From an uncultured Acidimicrobiales bacterium (GTDB lineage: Bacteria; Actinomycetota; Acidimicrobiia; Acidimicrobiales; SZUA-35), in assembly GCA_938029215.1 (NCBI GenBank), contig CALHFG010000024.1:1-64000 (forward strand): DNA of 64,000 nt, written 5' to 3'. Below, piece by piece: positions 1-9,616 of this stretch. The stretch's first letter is position 1. The number at the start of each line of letters is the position of its first letter. Both the position numbers and the translations under genes were made by a program. Under the pieces are notes generated by a model. That model searched no databases and was not told the origin of the DNA. It saw nothing but the letters and a program-made list of their open reading frames with translations.

Positions 1-138
1 GTGCCCGACCAACATCCCACCGACCTGGTGGTCGAACTGAGCGAAGCCTTCACTCGCCACTTTCAACAGATCCCGAGCTTCGACCTCGTGCAACTGACCG
101 ACGCCGATGTGGCAGCCCTCGAAGAGCTCTTCAACTGA
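1..138 (+). CDS. C-terminal end of an unidentified protein (partial)
   Basis: An open frame enters at base 1 and ends with TGA at 136-138. It encodes 45 residues ending EELFN, rich in Asp, Glu and Leu and without a recognisable domain. The first codon is GTG, so a 45-residue protein cannot be excluded. The lack of room for a ribosome binding site in the window and the helical, domain-tail-like composition make the 3' end of a longer gene more likely. A short tandem repeat follows, and the next gene is convergent. Function unknown. Confidence 0.55.
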   Translation: MPDQHPTDLVVELSEAFTRHFQQIPSFDLVQLTDADVAALEELFN

Positions 139-159
139 GCCAAGCAGCCGGCCCACTGA

Positions 160-213
160 GCTGGGCTGACCAACTGGGCCGACTAACTGGGCCGACTAAC
201 TGGGCCGACTAAC
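160..213. repeat. 13-bp tandem repeat in a convergent intergenic space
   Basis: The unit AACTGGGCCGACT occurs three times head to tail at 172-184, 185-197 and 198-210, with a partial fourth copy at 211-213 and a diverged copy at 160-171. It lies between the stop of the first gene and the stop of the surface-protein gene. There is no T tract, so it is not a classical terminator. It looks like a small slippage-generated minisatellite. Confidence 0.8.
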
Positions 214-224
214 AAAGGGGGGAC

Positions 225-2684
225 CTAGGCCCTCCGATCGGCGACGCCCCGGTTGACAACGGCGGCCCCGAGACCGAGGAGTGCGACGATCGCCCACGTG
301 ATCCAGCCACGATCGGTGCCGTCGTCAAACGGCAGTACCGGGGGCGCCTCGTTGGGCATTGTGGTGCTCGTCGTCGTGGTCTGAGCCGACTCGATCTCGA
401 TCGAGGCCGGTGAACCATCCTCGTCTGAGAATGTGGCAGGCGCGGCCTCGGAGAAGTTGTGTCCGAGCGACATCGTGCCGGCCTTCAGCGAGACGGTGAT
501 CGTGTTGTCTGGCTCAACCAGGCCGTTGCTGTACCCGGCGGGCTGCGACTGGATCACTTCATAGGTACCGGCTGCGAGCCCGTCGAATTGATACGTTCCG
601 TCCAATGAGGTGGATGTCTGGCGCTCGACCGTCTGTCCCGAAAGATCGGTTCCTCTCAACGTGATCGAAACTCCCCCGAAAGACTGACCTGTCTCGTCCA
701 TGGTGACCCGTCCCACGATTCGGCCGGCAACTTCCACGAAGTCGAGGTCGGTTGTGGCCACCGCTCCATGGTCGATTGAGATGACGTTGGCCGATGCCGA
801 GCCATACAGCTCAGGCTGAACCTGAACGACGTCGTAGCGGCCGGGAGGGATATTGGCGAAGGAGTACTCGCCACGCTCGTCGGTGAGCATTCGATCAACA
901 GCACCGCGATCTGGAGCCTTGAGGACAATCACCACGTCGGCCAGGGGCAAGTTCGACTCCCCTAGGGTCACTCGGCCCGAGATTGACGGTCCCGAGGCCG
1001 CCTCCTCGCAGCAAGGGTCGACCGGCCCACCTGCGGCTCCCGCGGCGGCCGGAGCAGAAGTCGTTGTGGAGCTTGGGGTCGTTGTCGATGTGGTGGGTGT
1101 TGTCGTTGTGGTCGGAACCGCTTCGGCATTCACCACAGGCTCGAAACTTGACGGGTCCGAGCCGGAATCGTCGCCTACATCTACGGGGTTTTGCTCCATC
1201 GGCGCATCGGCGACGGGAAGGGGTACGAATCCGAAGTCGACGGTCATGTTGCCCGAAGCATTTAGCGCCGCGTCCAGATTGTCGCTCGCAGCAATGCTGG
1301 TCTCGATCGGTTCATCACCCGGGTGCAGCGAGATGACGCCCGACTCATAGATCCCCGAAGCGGACATACGTTCAATGTTCGAATCGAACTCGTTGTTATC
1401 CGCATTGGACGCCACCTGAACCGGCGAAGCCTCATACCCCGCAGGGGGCTGAACCTGGATCCGATACTGCCCCGGTGGAAGGTCTTGGAAGAAATACTCG
1501 CCGTCGACGCCCGTCACCACACACTCGACCGGACCTCCGTAGAGATCAGCCGCGAGGAACCCGTTGCCGTAACCATCATCGGCTACCAAAATCAGGTCGG
1601 CGCCAGCAAGCCCGGGTTCTCCCGGATCTTGGATCCCATCGCCGTTCTCATCGATCCACACATATGATCCGATCTGCACTTCGTCGGCGGTACGAACGTT
1701 TAGCGAAGCTACCTCAGCGGCGACAAAACCAGCCGGGGGTGCCAACGTCGCCAGAGCCTGGAAGGACGCACCAGCTTCAGGAGCAACAGCCGTATATCGC
1801 AGAGCGAATGCTCCGAATCGTTCGAGACTGACGATGTCAGCCACCCAACCGCCAGCGCCGTCGGCCGAAATCGAGACCCCGTCACACACGTCACCATCCG
1901 GGCTTGCATAGGGATCGAACGCCATCGATACACAGAGCGGCTGGGTGAGCCCGCTCGGGTTGGTCGGGCTTAGCTCAGTCGGCATAGGCAGAGCGAGCTG
2001 AGCTCCTGCGCCGTTGGCGAAGGCGGTATTGGCAACCTCGGTCTCGAACGTGAGCATCTGCCCCCAGCGGGCGTCAGACGTGGAAACACCGTTCTGCACG
2101 GTCATCACGTTCGCGGCTGGGACGCCGTCGGTCTTTGCGATCGCTACGTTGTCGACTGAGGCGTTGGTTTGTGGTTCGAGATCTCGACCGGGCCCACCAC
2201 TGGCATCAACAGACGAACGGACCTGATACAGACCAGGGAAACTGGTGGACACCGAATCGAAGGTGAGCCGCAAGGAACCATCGACCGGCAACGAGACGGT
2301 GAGAAAGAAGCTCTGATCGCCGCTGCGGTTCGTGACCGGTACGAGAGACGACGGACAGACCGCCCCGCCAATGGATGTGCAGACTGGGTTCGAAATCGTT
2401 CTTGCGGCTTCGACCGTGACCACCCAGGCAACATTCGACACGTCGTTGGGACCACGATTCTCTGCGCTCACCGTGTAGGCGATCGGCCCGTCCGGGACCT
2501 GAACCAGCCGGCTGGCGTCGACGTTGGTGATGAGATCGAAGGAACCCGGTGCCGGAACATCGGCGGCCGCACTGGGGACGGAGGCAACGCTGGACCCGAC
2601 AACGGCCAGCGCCGCCATAAGAAACAACAACCGACGTTGTTTGGTGGCGAAATTTGTCTTCTGTTGTCCAAGGATGTGTCGCAC
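225..2684 (-). CDS. Large anchored surface protein with SdrD B-like and Cna B/carboxypeptidase-regulatory-like domains
   Basis: The protein has 819 residues and a GTG start. Residues 1-42 form a Sec signal peptide (basic stretch around KQRR, hydrophobic core, Ala-rich cleavage region). Two beta-rich DUF11-like regions follow at about 45-320. An SdrD B-like domain starts near residue 335 (motif SYVWIDENGDGIQDPGEPG). A Thr/Ser-rich linker lies near 560-590, and two carboxypeptidase-regulatory-like (Cna B-type) domains lie at about 610-780. A second Thr stretch precedes a C-terminal membrane segment (WAIVALLGLGAAVV) and a short basic tail. No LPXTG motif was seen, so anchoring is probably by the transmembrane helix. 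Such proteins are exported stalk or adhesin proteins; ligand unknown. It is transcribed alone, divergent from the TauD-like gene. Confidence 0.8.
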   Translation of the reverse strand: MRHILGQQKTNFATKQRRLLFLMAALAVVGSSVASVPSAAADVPAPGSFDLITNVDASRLVQVPDGPIAYTVSAENRGPNDVSNVAWVVTVEAARTISNPVCTSIGGAVCPSSLVPVTNRSGDQSFFLTVSLPVDGSLRLTFDSVSTSFPGLYQVRSSVDASGGPGRDLEPQTNASVDNVAIAKTDGVPAANVMTVQNGVSTSDARWGQMLTFETEVANTAFANGAGAQLALPMPTELSPTNPSGLTQPLCVSMAFDPYASPDGDVCDGVSISADGAGGWVADIVSLERFGAFALRYTAVAPEAGASFQALATLAPPAGFVAAEVASLNVRTADEVQIGSYVWIDENGDGIQDPGEPGLAGADLILVADDGYGNGFLAADLYGGPVECVVTGVDGEYFFQDLPPGQYRIQVQPPAGYEASPVQVASNADNNEFDSNIERMSASGIYESGVISLHPGDEPIETSIAASDNLDAALNASGNMTVDFGFVPLPVADAPMEQNPVDVGDDSGSDPSSFEPVVNAEAVPTTTTTPTTSTTTPSSTTTSAPAAAGAAGGPVDPCCEEAASGPSISGRVTLGESNLPLADVVIVLKAPDRGAVDRMLTDERGEYSFANIPPGRYDVVQVQPELYGSASANVISIDHGAVATTDLDFVEVAGRIVGRVTMDETGQSFGGVSITLRGTDLSGQTVERQTSTSLDGTYQFDGLAAGTYEVIQSQPAGYSNGLVEPDNTITVSLKAGTMSLGHNFSEAAPATFSDEDGSPASIEIESAQTTTTSTTMPNEAPPVLPFDDGTDRGWITWAIVALLGLGAAVVNRGVADRRA

Positions 2685-2867
2685 GAGTGTGGCATCGGAC
2701 GTTTGGGCAATTTTCCTTGATAGCCGTGGAGAGATTCGCCCAAGAATGCGCCGTTTGCCCCAAGAATGTCGATGGACACTAGGTGAATGTCGGTGCCAGG
2801 GGGGCCCAACTACCTAGGCCCTGCACGGCCAGGCGTTCAGAGACAATCGACCCAATAGGATGACTCG

Positions 2868-3827
2868 GTGAGGCTTCCCCCGAAACAAGCCGGGTCATCG
2901 GCCTGGATCGGGTCCGATCTCACACGCGACACCTCGTGGGTGTGGGTTCTGAACACCGCAGAGATCGAACAGCTGGTGAGCGGCGAGTACTCGTCTGAGC
3001 TTCGGAACCGAGTCAACCAGCTTCGCCTCGAGCTGATCTCGGGCCGAGGATTCCAGGTGCTTCGGGGGCTTCCTGTAGATGAGCTTGGCCCTGCACTGGC
3101 CGGCCAGGTGTTTAGCGGCCTCGGAGCGTTGCTCGGCTCGGCCCGGTCACAGAACGCAGCCGGCGACCTGCTGGGTCATGTGCGCAACGTTGGAGCCGAC
3201 GCCGCCGACCCAAACGTACGGATCTACCAGACTGACCAGCGCCAAACCTTCCACACCGACTCAACCGACGTTGTGGGCCTGCTGTGCCTCGAGACCGCAC
3301 GGTCCGGCGGCGAGTCGCTGCTTGTAAGCGTCTCAACGATCTACAACCGTATGAGCGACGCCCGGCCCGACCTCGCGGCAGTGCTGTTCGAACCCATCGC
3401 CACCGATCGTCGGGGTGAAGTACCCGACGGCGAGGAACCGTTCTTTACCATTCCGGTCCTCAACTGGTTCGACAATGCCCTCACGGTCATCTATCAGCGC
3501 CAATACATCGAGTCGGCCCAACGGTTCGCGCACGCACCACGGCTGACGCCCTCGGTGAGAGAAGCCCTCGACATGTTCGATGACATCGCCAACGATCCGT
3601 CTGTCCACATTCGCATGACGTTACGTAAGGGCGACATGCAGTTCGTACACAACCACAGCCTGCTTCACGATCGAACCGGCTTTGTGGACGACCCTGAGTC
3701 ACCGCGTCATTTGTTGCGACTGTGGCTGTCGGTCCCGGGCGATCGTCGGCTGCCGGCGGCTTTCGCTCAACGCTACGGCTCGATCGCCGTTGGCGACCGG
3801 GGTGGCATTGCCGCTACGAACCCCTAG
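2868..3827 (+). CDS. TauD/TfdA-like Fe(II)/2-oxoglutarate-dependent dioxygenase
   Basis: A 319-residue protein with GTG start; AGGA lies 6-7 bases upstream. The facial-triad pattern is visible: H129-T-D131 in QTFHTDSTD, and a distal His in NHSLLHDRT (H267), followed by Arg residues (R280/R284) suited to bind 2-oxoglutarate. Length and motif order fit the TauD/clavaminate-synthase-like family. The carboxylate ligand is Asp rather than Ala or Gly, so hydroxylation or desaturation is expected, not SyrB2-type halogenation. The gene overlaps the methyltransferase tail-to-tail by 4 bp and borders the NRPS operon, so it is probably a tailoring enzyme. Substrate not determinable from sequence. Confidence 0.8.
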   Translation: MRLPPKQAGSSAWIGSDLTRDTSWVWVLNTAEIEQLVSGEYSSELRNRVNQLRLELISGRGFQVLRGLPVDELGPALAGQVFSGLGALLGSARSQNAAGDLLGHVRNVGADAADPNVRIYQTDQRQTFHTDSTDVVGLLCLETARSGGESLLVSVSTIYNRMSDARPDLAAVLFEPIATDRRGEVPDGEEPFFTIPVLNWFDNALTVIYQRQYIESAQRFAHAPRLTPSVREALDMFDDIANDPSVHIRMTLRKGDMQFVHNHSLLHDRTGFVDDPESPRHLLRLWLSVPGDRRLPAAFAQRYGSIAVGDRGGIAATNP

Positions 3828-4507
3828 GCCGGCCGCTGAAACACGTAGTACGGCGCTTTTGAGAAGAGCGCCACCTTCCGCGGGTCGCTGGTTGATCCGC
3901 TTAGGTTGCGCACCGAAACTCGCCGTAGACCGGCGATGGCAGCCTGGTTCGTCACGACCCGGACCGGAGCCTGGTTAAGTTCTAGACCGTTGAAATCGAT
4001 CATCGTCGGCTGGAGGAATCGACGTGAGGTGAGATACTTGAACTGCGCCTTCCACATCGCCCGCTTGTAGCCAGACGGGGCGAGGGTCAGCCCTACGGGG
4101 TTGAAGCCGTTAAACACAACGTGACCGCCGGGCTTCACGACTCTGCGCATCTCTTGCAAGCCTCGTATTCGATCGGTACACCCGAGGATGTAGTCGAATC
4201 CATGCAGGGCAACCTGGACAACGTCAAAGCAGTCGTCGGCGAACGGCAATCGAAGCAGGTCGGCCGCGGCAAGCATCACGTCTTGGCGTTCGGTGGTATC
4301 CCCGAACTCGAAGATCGCCTCAACGTTGATTTCGATCGAAGTTACGACCGCGCCGCGATCCCTAGCTTTCAGAGCACTTCGGCCGGTCGCTCCGGTGCCG
4401 ATGTCAAGTACTGACGTCTGTGCCCCAACGAGTTCTTGGAGGATCTGATCCTCGACGGCGTAGTCAATGATGTGGCGATAGACGTGAGTTGTTGCGGTCT
4501 CAGGCAT
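3824..4507 (-). CDS. Class I SAM-dependent methyltransferase (NRPS operon)
   Basis: A protein of 227 residues from the ATG at 4507, where ATGCCTGA overlaps the NRPS stop and implies translational coupling; an upstream in-frame ATG at 4534 is also open. Motif I VLDIGTGATG lies at about residues 33-42, followed by an acidic residue at the end of strand 2 (SIEI), the LPFADDCFDVV motif and a VVKPGGHVVF motif, as in methyltransf_11 enzymes. It is last in the minus-strand operon acyl-CoA-dehydrogenase-like gene, NRPS, methyltransferase, so O- or N-methylation of the peptide product is likely. The substrate is unknown. Confidence 0.8.
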   Translation of the reverse strand: MPETATTHVYRHIIDYAVEDQILQELVGAQTSVLDIGTGATGRSALKARDRGAVVTSIEINVEAIFEFGDTTERQDVMLAAADLLRLPFADDCFDVVQVALHGFDYILGCTDRIRGLQEMRRVVKPGGHVVFNGFNPVGLTLAPSGYKRAMWKAQFKYLTSRRFLQPTMIDFNGLELNQAPVRVVTNQAAIAGLRRVSVRNLSGSTSDPRKVALFSKAPYYVFQRPA

Positions 4508-7500
4508 CGAAAATCCCCATACTTGTGAGCACATCTATGAGACGTTTACACAGGCCATTCGCGTTCGGCTCTTCGACCAATGTCATGTGATCGCCATCTA
4601 CTCGCACAACCCGCAGGTCGGTCGCGCTCGCTGGCCACCCCCTATCGTCGGCAACTCCGTCCCATACATCGCTGTGGTCTCGGGCGCTGACCAAAACGAG
4701 CGGGCAGTCGATCGCTGGAGGTTCATAGCCCTTCCAGAGCTCAATCGAATTGTTCGTGATCTCCCACTTCCGCACTTCGAACGGCACGGGACCCTGGGGG
4801 TCCGCAGCCAAGGCAACCCTGCGCTGTTTTGCTTCTCTGCGGGCGGTGACTTTGTGTCGCAGCTTGTCGAGCCCGTATCGAGGGTCCCGAAGCAGCTTGC
4901 CAAGGTGTTCCGATCTCGGAATGTTCCGCGGCGAAAGGCTCGGATGGAAGGTGTCGAACAACACAAGCGCTTCGACGTTCTGATCCCTTGACCGAAGAAT
5001 CTGTACTAGCTCGACCGCGATGAGACCTCCGATTGAAAACCCAGCCACGAGATATGGGCCCTGAGGCTGGAAGCGACGAATCTCCTCGAGGTAGCCAGCC
5101 ACCTGTCGCTCTCGGTTGGCGTGCATTGGACTGACACCGTCAACCCCCGCGGCTTGGAGTCCAATAACGTTCAACCGGCCGTCCAAGTGGGCAGCGAGGG
5201 GTCGGAAGTTCAAAACGTCTCCACCTGCGCCATGCACCACGAAGAGATTGGGCAGACCGGCGTCGTGGTCCCGCATCGGCACCACAAACTTGTAGTCGGC
5301 ATCAGCCCTCTCCTCGCCTGAGGGTCTATTCAGAGCATCGGCAAGAGAACGTGCCGTCCCCGTCTTGAGGAGCTGGGACAGCCCGACGGTGATATCAAGC
5401 TCGGTCTTGATACGGCTCACGAGCCTCATCGCAAGCATCGAATGGCCGCCCGCATCAAAGAAGTCCGTGTCCGCTTCGAGAGATGGCTGATCCATGACCT
5501 GACGCCACAGCGAAAGCATCTTGGATTGATCGCCGCTGAGCGTTGCATCTTCGCGAGCGGGTAGAGAAGATCGGACCGGGTCCGGGAGCGACGTCCGATC
5601 GACCTTGCCATTCGGCAGCAACGGGAAGCCAGAAAGCTCGACGTAGTGGGAGGGAATCAGAGCTTCTGGAAGAAGTCGCTGGGCGTGTGGTCGAAGCGTT
5701 TCTACCAACGAATCTCCGAGCGTCTCGGCAGACAGAACATAGACAACGAGCTCGGTCCCCGTAGGAGTTGCGAACCCGGCCGCAACGGCACGCTCGACAA
5801 GAGGGTGAGCAGAGATCGCGGTTTCGATCTCACCCAATTCGATTCGAATTCCACGGATCTTGACCTGGTGGTCGGTACGACCAAGGTACTCAAGTACGCC
5901 GTCGGGTCGTCTACGGGCGATGTCGCCGGTCCGATACATCCGGTGGTGGGGGTTCGCCGGGTTCGACTCAATCGGATTCGGGACGAATTTCTGCGCGGTG
6001 AGGTCCGAACGCTGCCAATAACCCGGCGAGACACCAATCCCCGAAACGTGCAGCTCTCCTGGGACCCCGACGGGAACGAGTCGGTCGTGGCGGTCGAGAA
6101 GGTGCACCGCCATGTTTGCGATCGGTCGACCGATCGGCGTGCCCTGGACAGGGTCGGCAACCTGGATGAACGTCGCATCCTGGCTTGCCTCTGACATGCC
6201 ATAGAGATTGATAAGCGTCGCATCCGGGAGTGTTTGGCGGAATCGCTCGGCTGTGGCAGCGGACAACGCTTCGCCGCTCACCGACCACATCGTGAGCGCC
6301 GTGAGCCGTTCAGCCAGACGAGGTTCATGGTCCAACAACACGTCAAGCAACGACGGCACAAGTGATATGCGGCGAACGGAGTTATGGCTGAGGCAGTCGA
6401 TGAGAGCTTCGGGGTTCGTGACCGTGTCGTCGTCGATAAGAAGGACCGGAGCGCCGCCGAGGAGACCGCCCCAGATCTCCCACAGATGATCGACGAAACC
6501 CAAAGTGGTCTTGGCCGGGAACACCTCGCCCGGCTGAATAGGGAACTCGTCCCACTGCCAAGCACATCGATTCAAAACGCCGGCATGGTGCACCCGTACG
6601 CCCTTGGGCACTCCGGTGCTGCCCGAGGTGAAGGTAAGCAGCATGGTCGAGTCGGGCGTGCTGGGAGACGAAGGCTTCGGGCCGCCACGCAACTGCGGGA
6701 CCGTCGTGATGTCAACAATCTTGACCGGTTCCATTTCGGGGATCGATTGCGCCGAGCTCGGTTCGGTCAGAACAACGGGCGCACCCGAAGCTTCGAGCAT
6801 GAGCCGCAGCCTCTCCTGCGGGAAGTTCGGATCGAGCGGTACGTACGCGCCCCCGGCGAGCAGCGTTCCGACCATCGCGACCACCATGTCCACGCGGCGG
6901 GGAATCGCAATGCCAACGGGGATCTCCGGGCCAACCCCAAGCCGTTCCAGTCTGGCTGCGACGCCTCGAGCCCGATCGATCAGCTCGGCGTAGGTGATTT
7001 GGGAATGAGCGTCGATTAGCGCAAGAGCATCGGGGGTCTTGCTTGCTCGCCGGATTAGCTCACCGATCACGGTCGTGTTTGGGACGGCGAGCGGTGGTCC
7101 TTGCCAACCCTGAATTTCGGCAAGATCAGCGGGCGTTAGAACCGAGAGCTCTCCCACGGTTCCAACCTTTGGCAGGTCCGTCAAAACCTGCGCGAACTGG
7201 CGCATCATCGCCGCAATCGCAGAGTCTTTGAATCGATTGCGATCATAGTTGGCGACCAGTTTCAAGTCGCCCTCAACACCGACCATCAATGTGAGCGGGT
7301 AGTTGGTCTGTTCAAAGACCGTCTTGTTCTGGATGGACACCGTGGCGTTCGCGTCACGAGCGGGGCGAGGGAAGTTCTCAAAAATCAGGACTGAATCGAA
7401 CAGGTTCTCACCAACGGCGACTCCGACCTCTCGGTGAAGCTGAGCGAGCGATGCCGATGAATGTTCGGTCGAGGCCAGCTGCTGGCTCTGGACGTCGTGG

Positions 7501-8411
7501 ATCCACGAATCGACAGTCTGGGAGAGATTCACGTCCACTCGCATTGGCAACGTGTTGAGGAACATTCCAACTGTGCCATGCACTCCATCGAGCTCAGCGG
7601 GCCGGCCCGAGGTGGTGACACCGAAGACCACGTCGTCGGTGCCGCTATAGGCCGACTGCATGAAGGACCAAGCGGCCTGAACCAACGTGTTCAGCGTGAC
7701 ACGCTTTCGGCGGGCAAAGTCTTCAAGAGCCTCCAGCGATGCGCCTCCGATCGACTCGGTGTGCTGGCCCGCAAGAAACGTGGCAGAGCTGTTAACGACC
7801 GGAAGTGCGATCGGAGTTGCGGCTGTGAACCCATCGAGCAGCTGTTTCCAGTAGGACGCAGTCGCCTCGCCGTCTTGCCGCTGGTGCCATGCGAGATAGT
7901 TTCGAAATGCAGCTGCGGGGGCGGTGGCCGGCTTCCCGTTGCAGAACTCGATGACTTCGTTCAGGACGATCGCTGCTGACCAGCCATCGCAAACGATGTG
8001 ATGGAACTCCCAGATCAGGTGCCACAGTCCCCCACCCCGATCGACCACGGCGACCCGTTGGAGCGGGGCTCCCTGGAGATCAAAGGCGGTTTTGCGACGC
8101 TCGGCCGCCAGGAGTTCAAGCTCGTCGTCGGTGATACCCGGCCGGGCCAAAATCTCAAAGGGCAACGAAAATGTCGTACGCACGGCTTGCAGGGGCTGCT
8201 CGAGCCCTTGCCAGGCGATCGCACTACGCAAGGTGGGGTGACGTTCGGTTGAGGCCTCGAAGGCACTGCGCAGAATGTTGACGTCGACGAGACCGACGAC
8301 ATCGGCACGGACCTGTTCGAAGTAGAGCTCGGGGTCTTCATCTCGAAGAATCTGGAAGAGCATGCCCGACTGGGTCGGGGTCAGCGGGTAGAGATCCTCA
8401 ACGTTCTTCAC
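4500..8411 (-). CDS. Single-module non-ribosomal peptide synthetase, C-A-T-TE, predicted beta-alanine-type adenylation code
   Basis: A protein of 1303 residues with GTG start 5 bp after the upstream stop. The condensation domain spans about 1-430, with HHIVCDG at 137-143. The adenylation domain spans about 445-940, with A3 LTFTSGSTGVPKG, A5 NLYGMSEAS, A7 YRTGD, A8 GRTDHQVKIRG and the A10 lysine K936. The carrier domain at about 955-1030 has FFDAGGHSM with S991. The thioesterase domain at about 1040-1303 has GFSIGG with S1126 and H1275. Specificity positions by manual alignment to GrsA are V640, D641, W644, S683, S710, S712, L736, Q744, D745 and K936. Val replaces the usual Asp that binds an alpha-amino group, a pattern I recall for beta-alanine activators (VDWVISLADK). 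An N-terminal C domain means the donor arrives in trans, most simply from the carrier protein at 11492. The TE releases or cyclises the product. Confidence 0.92.
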   Translation of the reverse strand: MKNVEDLYPLTPTQSGMLFQILRDEDPELYFEQVRADVVGLVDVNILRSAFEASTERHPTLRSAIAWQGLEQPLQAVRTTFSLPFEILARPGITDDELELLAAERRKTAFDLQGAPLQRVAVVDRGGGLWHLIWEFHHIVCDGWSAAIVLNEVIEFCNGKPATAPAAAFRNYLAWHQRQDGEATASYWKQLLDGFTAATPIALPVVNSSATFLAGQHTESIGGASLEALEDFARRKRVTLNTLVQAAWSFMQSAYSGTDDVVFGVTTSGRPAELDGVHGTVGMFLNTLPMRVDVNLSQTVDSWIHDVQSQQLASTEHSSASLAQLHREVGVAVGENLFDSVLIFENFPRPARDANATVSIQNKTVFEQTNYPLTLMVGVEGDLKLVANYDRNRFKDSAIAAMMRQFAQVLTDLPKVGTVGELSVLTPADLAEIQGWQGPPLAVPNTTVIGELIRRASKTPDALALIDAHSQITYAELIDRARGVAARLERLGVGPEIPVGIAIPRRVDMVVAMVGTLLAGGAYVPLDPNFPQERLRLMLEASGAPVVLTEPSSAQSIPEMEPVKIVDITTVPQLRGGPKPSSPSTPDSTMLLTFTSGSTGVPKGVRVHHAGVLNRCAWQWDEFPIQPGEVFPAKTTLGFVDHLWEIWGGLLGGAPVLLIDDDTVTNPEALIDCLSHNSVRRISLVPSLLDVLLDHEPRLAERLTALTMWSVSGEALSAATAERFRQTLPDATLINLYGMSEASQDATFIQVADPVQGTPIGRPIANMAVHLLDRHDRLVPVGVPGELHVSGIGVSPGYWQRSDLTAQKFVPNPIESNPANPHHRMYRTGDIARRRPDGVLEYLGRTDHQVKIRGIRIELGEIETAISAHPLVERAVAAGFATPTGTELVVYVLSAETLGDSLVETLRPHAQRLLPEALIPSHYVELSGFPLLPNGKVDRTSLPDPVRSSLPAREDATLSGDQSKMLSLWRQVMDQPSLEADTDFFDAGGHSMLAMRLVSRIKTELDITVGLSQLLKTGTARSLADALNRPSGEERADADYKFVVPMRDHDAGLPNLFVVHGAGGDVLNFRPLAAHLDGRLNVIGLQAAGVDGVSPMHANRERQVAGYLEEIRRFQPQGPYLVAGFSIGGLIAVELVQILRSRDQNVEALVLFDTFHPSLSPRNIPRSEHLGKLLRDPRYGLDKLRHKVTARREAKQRRVALAADPQGPVPFEVRKWEITNNSIELWKGYEPPAIDCPLVLVSARDHSDVWDGVADDRGWPASATDLRVVRVDGDHMTLVEEPNANGLCKRLIDVLTSMGIFDA

Positions 8412-8416
8412 GACTT

Positions 8417-9616
8417 CTACTTCTTCCGGCGCATCGGCCGGTCGACCCGAAGAAGCCGAGCGACCAGGTTGCGAGCAATCTCGGAGGTGCCGCTATAGGC
8501 GAGGCCACCGATCGCATCGCGCAATTCGGCCTCGACCGGTGCATCAACCGTGTAGCCCTCGGCGCCGAAGATCCGCATGGCGTCGAGTGCCGACTGAACC
8601 GCCATCTCCGAGGTTTGCAGTTTGGCCAAAGCACCGGCCATAGTCATGCCTTCGCCACGGTCGAAGAGTTCTGCGGCCTTGTAGATCAGCAACCGAGCCG
8701 TTTCGTGTCGAAGCTTCATCTCGGCGATCTTGTGGGAGATGGCTTGGAACCCGCCGATCGGCTGACCGTAGGCCTCGCGACTTCGGGCCCGTTCGATGCT
8801 GAGGTTGAGCACTCGTTCCATCGAACCCATCTGGGCGCTGTAGAGGAACGCCCGTTCGGCCTCGACTGCGCTGGTGAAAACACTGCCTCCCGCACCGGGG
8901 TTGCCCAACATGTCATCGGCGGAGACGGCACAGTCGGAGAAGCGAACTTCGCTGAAGGGGCAGGAGTTGATGCCCATCTTTCTCTGAACCGGTCCAACGG
9001 TGACACCGGGCCGGTTGGTTTCCATAATGAAGCCATTCAGTCCCCAGTGACCCATAGACGGGTCGGTGGTGGCGAAAACAATAATGACGTCGGCGACCGG
9101 AGCGAGCGTCACCCATGCCTTGGTTCCATTGAGGAGGTATCCGCTATCGGTCGGAGTAGCCGTGGTGCCTATCGAGCCGGTGTCAGACCCGACGGCTGGT
9201 TCTGACATGGCGAAACATCCGACCGCTTTGCCTGCGGCAAGCTCGGGAAGCCAGCGCTTGCGTTGAGTCTCGGTTCCGGCCGTGATTAGGGCTCGCTGCA
9301 TGGCAAACGACTGGGCCGCGAGAGCGAAAACAAAGCCGTTGTCATTCGACCCGAGGCCGAGGCCCTCGAAGGTCAGGGCACCCTCCACCGCGGTTCTGCC
9401 CTGACCTCCGTACTCGGCGGGAATCATCAGCCCCTGAATTCCAAATTCAGCTGCTGCTTCCCAGCGTGCCAGATCAAACTCGTCAGAGCCAATACTGCCA
9501 AGAGAAGTTCGGGCGAAGTCGGCCGCCGCGGTCTTGATTGGATGGGCATCATCCAACATGGCGGCGAGCGCCAACGGAGTCGTCGGGGCCTCGTTCTCTC
9601 CATGTCGATTGCTCAT
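8417..9616 (-). CDS. Acyl-CoA-dehydrogenase-like flavoenzyme, candidate aminoacyl (prolyl)-carrier-protein oxidase
   Basis: A protein of 399 residues from the ATG at 9616, chosen because GGGAAG sits about 6 bases upstream; an in-frame ATG at 9655 lacks this. It has the full acyl-CoA dehydrogenase fold: N-terminal helices, middle beta domain (CFAMSEPAVGSD) and C-terminal helical domain. The segment AVEAERAF carries a Glu where PltE/RedW-type enzymes have their base. MKLRHETARLL and YSGTSEIARN also resemble those enzymes, which oxidise prolyl-S-carrier to pyrrolyl-2-carboxyl-S-carrier. It is first in the operon with the NRPS and is divergent from a free adenylation enzyme plus carrier protein, the usual partners. 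Ordinary fatty acyl-CoA dehydrogenase activity remains possible. Confidence 0.8.
   Translation of the reverse strand: MSNRHGENEAPTTPLALAAMLDDAHPIKTAAADFARTSLGSIGSDEFDLARWEAAAEFGIQGLMIPAEYGGQGRTAVEGALTFEGLGLGSNDNGFVFALAAQSFAMQRALITAGTETQRKRWLPELAAGKAVGCFAMSEPAVGSDTGSIGTTATPTDSGYLLNGTKAWVTLAPVADVIIVFATTDPSMGHWGLNGFIMETNRPGVTVGPVQRKMGINSCPFSEVRFSDCAVSADDMLGNPGAGGSVFTSAVEAERAFLYSAQMGSMERVLNLSIERARSREAYGQPIGGFQAISHKIAEMKLRHETARLLIYKAAELFDRGEGMTMAGALAKLQTSEMAVQSALDAMRIFGAEGYTVDAPVEAELRDAIGGLAYSGTSEIARNLVARLLRVDRPMRRKK

Noticed and set aside
225-230. LPXTG-type sortase anchoring of the surface protein
   Set aside because: No LPXTG or close variant precedes the C-terminal helix; a plain transmembrane anchor is favoured.
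853-1350. Open frames of 110-180 residues on the plus strand opposite the surface-protein gene (also 983-1336, 2169-2720)
   Set aside because: They lie wholly against a well-supported domain-rich protein on the minus strand, have biased composition (Arg/Pro/Ser-rich) and no domain; they are shadows of GC-rich coding sequence.
2868-3827. TauD-like enzyme as a radical halogenase
   Set aside because: The second metal ligand is Asp (HTD), whereas SyrB2-type halogenases have Ala or Gly there.
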